Translations under genes and position numbers: made by a program | In this document: in pieces, positions 63,031-64,000 of the stretch | Numbering within the stretch: position 1 is the first letter of the stretch | Layout of the letters: the number at the start of each line of letters is the position of its first letter | Notes under the pieces: model-generated | What the model was told of the DNA's origin: nothing | What the model saw: the letters and a program-made list of their open reading frames with translations, nothing else | Database searches by the model: none | Assembly: GCF_964355755.1 (NCBI RefSeq) | Contig: NC_092675.1 | Coordinates: forward strand, 22,918,412-22,982,411 | Direction of reading: 5' to 3' | Source of the DNA: Antedon mediterranea | Lineage: Eukaryota; Echinodermata; Crinoidea; Comatulida; Antedonidae | DNA length: 64,000 nt

Positions 63031-64000
63031 TACTATACTATATTTTCATACTAAAGTCAGCACTAAATGCACTGCTAGACCCAGTACATTCGAGAATCTA
63101 AAACATTTACATGGGTTGGTATTTTTCAGTGTAACTACACGCAACACGCGTTATTCCCAGGTTAATGAATCTGGTGTGAAAGGGAAATTTATCCGGACGC
63201 GACACAGGTTTGTTCTAAGCTCGGCAGTGTAAAATGGGTAATAGATCAACATGCTCATTTACAACCTGCCTTAACATAGATTTTTTTATTTTGAGCCTTG
63301 AAATTTTTTTTAAAGAACTACGCAGTTAAACCAATTTGCATTGACTGTCAGGACTTTTATCATGCATCCTCTCACATTTACCTATAAACTAGGTGATTTG
63401 GGGAATGAAGAAGGGTTAGGGTTGGCTTTGAAAAGAGCAAGATAATAATAATAGCATGGGATGATACATGAAATATTTATAATATAAAAATATTTACTTG
63501 AATACTTAGTTTAAAGATTGTTATGGAATATCTAGGGGCCTTTTTCGGGAAGCTTATTCAATCAGGAAGCTTATAATTAAAAAGTGCCTTGACTTGTGAT
63601 AACAAATATGAGATTTAAATTATGATTTAAAAGATTTGGTACACAAATTTGAAAACTATACGACTAGCCTATTAGATGCACAATGGCACAAATTTAAATA
63701 AATTTTACTAATAAAACACTATACAAAACTATTAATATAAACAATAAAGAATGCACACATATTGAATAAGAGGCTTTATGTTGACCTGGAACTGAAAGAA
63801 ACTCCACTATAAATAGCAACTAATTTAATAAAACCAACTGTATGCGAAAGAAACTGGTGTGCAAGTGCTTATGCTGACTTGCAACTAAAAGTAAATGGTT
63901 ACTGTATATGCTATTTGCGAACAGGATGGCAGCATTCATGAACATGAGTTTATCTGTATCTGTATAATTGAAATTGTATAAATATTTTAATTTGAATTGC

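Overview
This is a eukaryotic nuclear window. It is AT-rich and has spliced genes with short GT-AG introns, many interspersed repeats and no operons. The gene set suggests an invertebrate deuterostome, most likely an echinoderm: an apextrin-type MACPF-ApeC immune protein, a neurotrophin-like factor, a single PDZD2/IL-16-type gene, and noncoding DNA full of the palindrome TAGGCCTA. The phylum is an inference, and I cannot name the species.

I reconstructed eight genes by reading splice sites and codon phase across exons. Left to right: (1) the 3' part of an organic anion transporter (SLCO/OATP), + strand, 1-5191. (2) A complete SLC34 sodium-phosphate cotransporter, + strand, 7449-10936. (3) A two-exon secreted cystine-knot factor with a neurotrophin-like C-terminus, - strand, 12380-13755. 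(4) DDA1, a subunit of DDB1-CUL4 ubiquitin ligases, - strand, five exons, 15847-19513. (5) An apextrin-like protein (signal peptide, MACPF, ApeC), + strand, seven coding exons, 26551-33651. (6) SPG21/maspardin, - strand, eight exons, 39400-44110. (7) Mitochondrial ribosomal protein L34, - strand, two exons, 45396-46294. (8) The 3' part of a PDZD2/IL16-family multi-PDZ gene, - strand, 49708-62701 and beyond, with a 3.9-kb exon. These genes share no pathway. Several are housekeeping (DDA1, SPG21, MRPL34) and two are membrane solute carriers.

The noncoding DNA is dominated by mobile elements: tRNA-derived SINEs (one with a clear target-site duplication), three LINE remnants (one with a 15-bp target-site duplication), several MITE families recognised from terminal inverted repeats (one nested in another), foldback elements, a 2.9-kb composite element with ~230-bp inverted ends enclosing three tandem arrays, and a minisatellite. 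The most intriguing signal is a foldback element in the last intron of the apextrin-like gene that carries 19 exact copies of TTGCGCAA, the core of the C/EBP bZIP consensus. A second is that dense CTAG/GGCC tracts sit at the 5' ends of the three housekeeping genes. All gene models come from reading the sequence; none was checked by alignment or transcript data.
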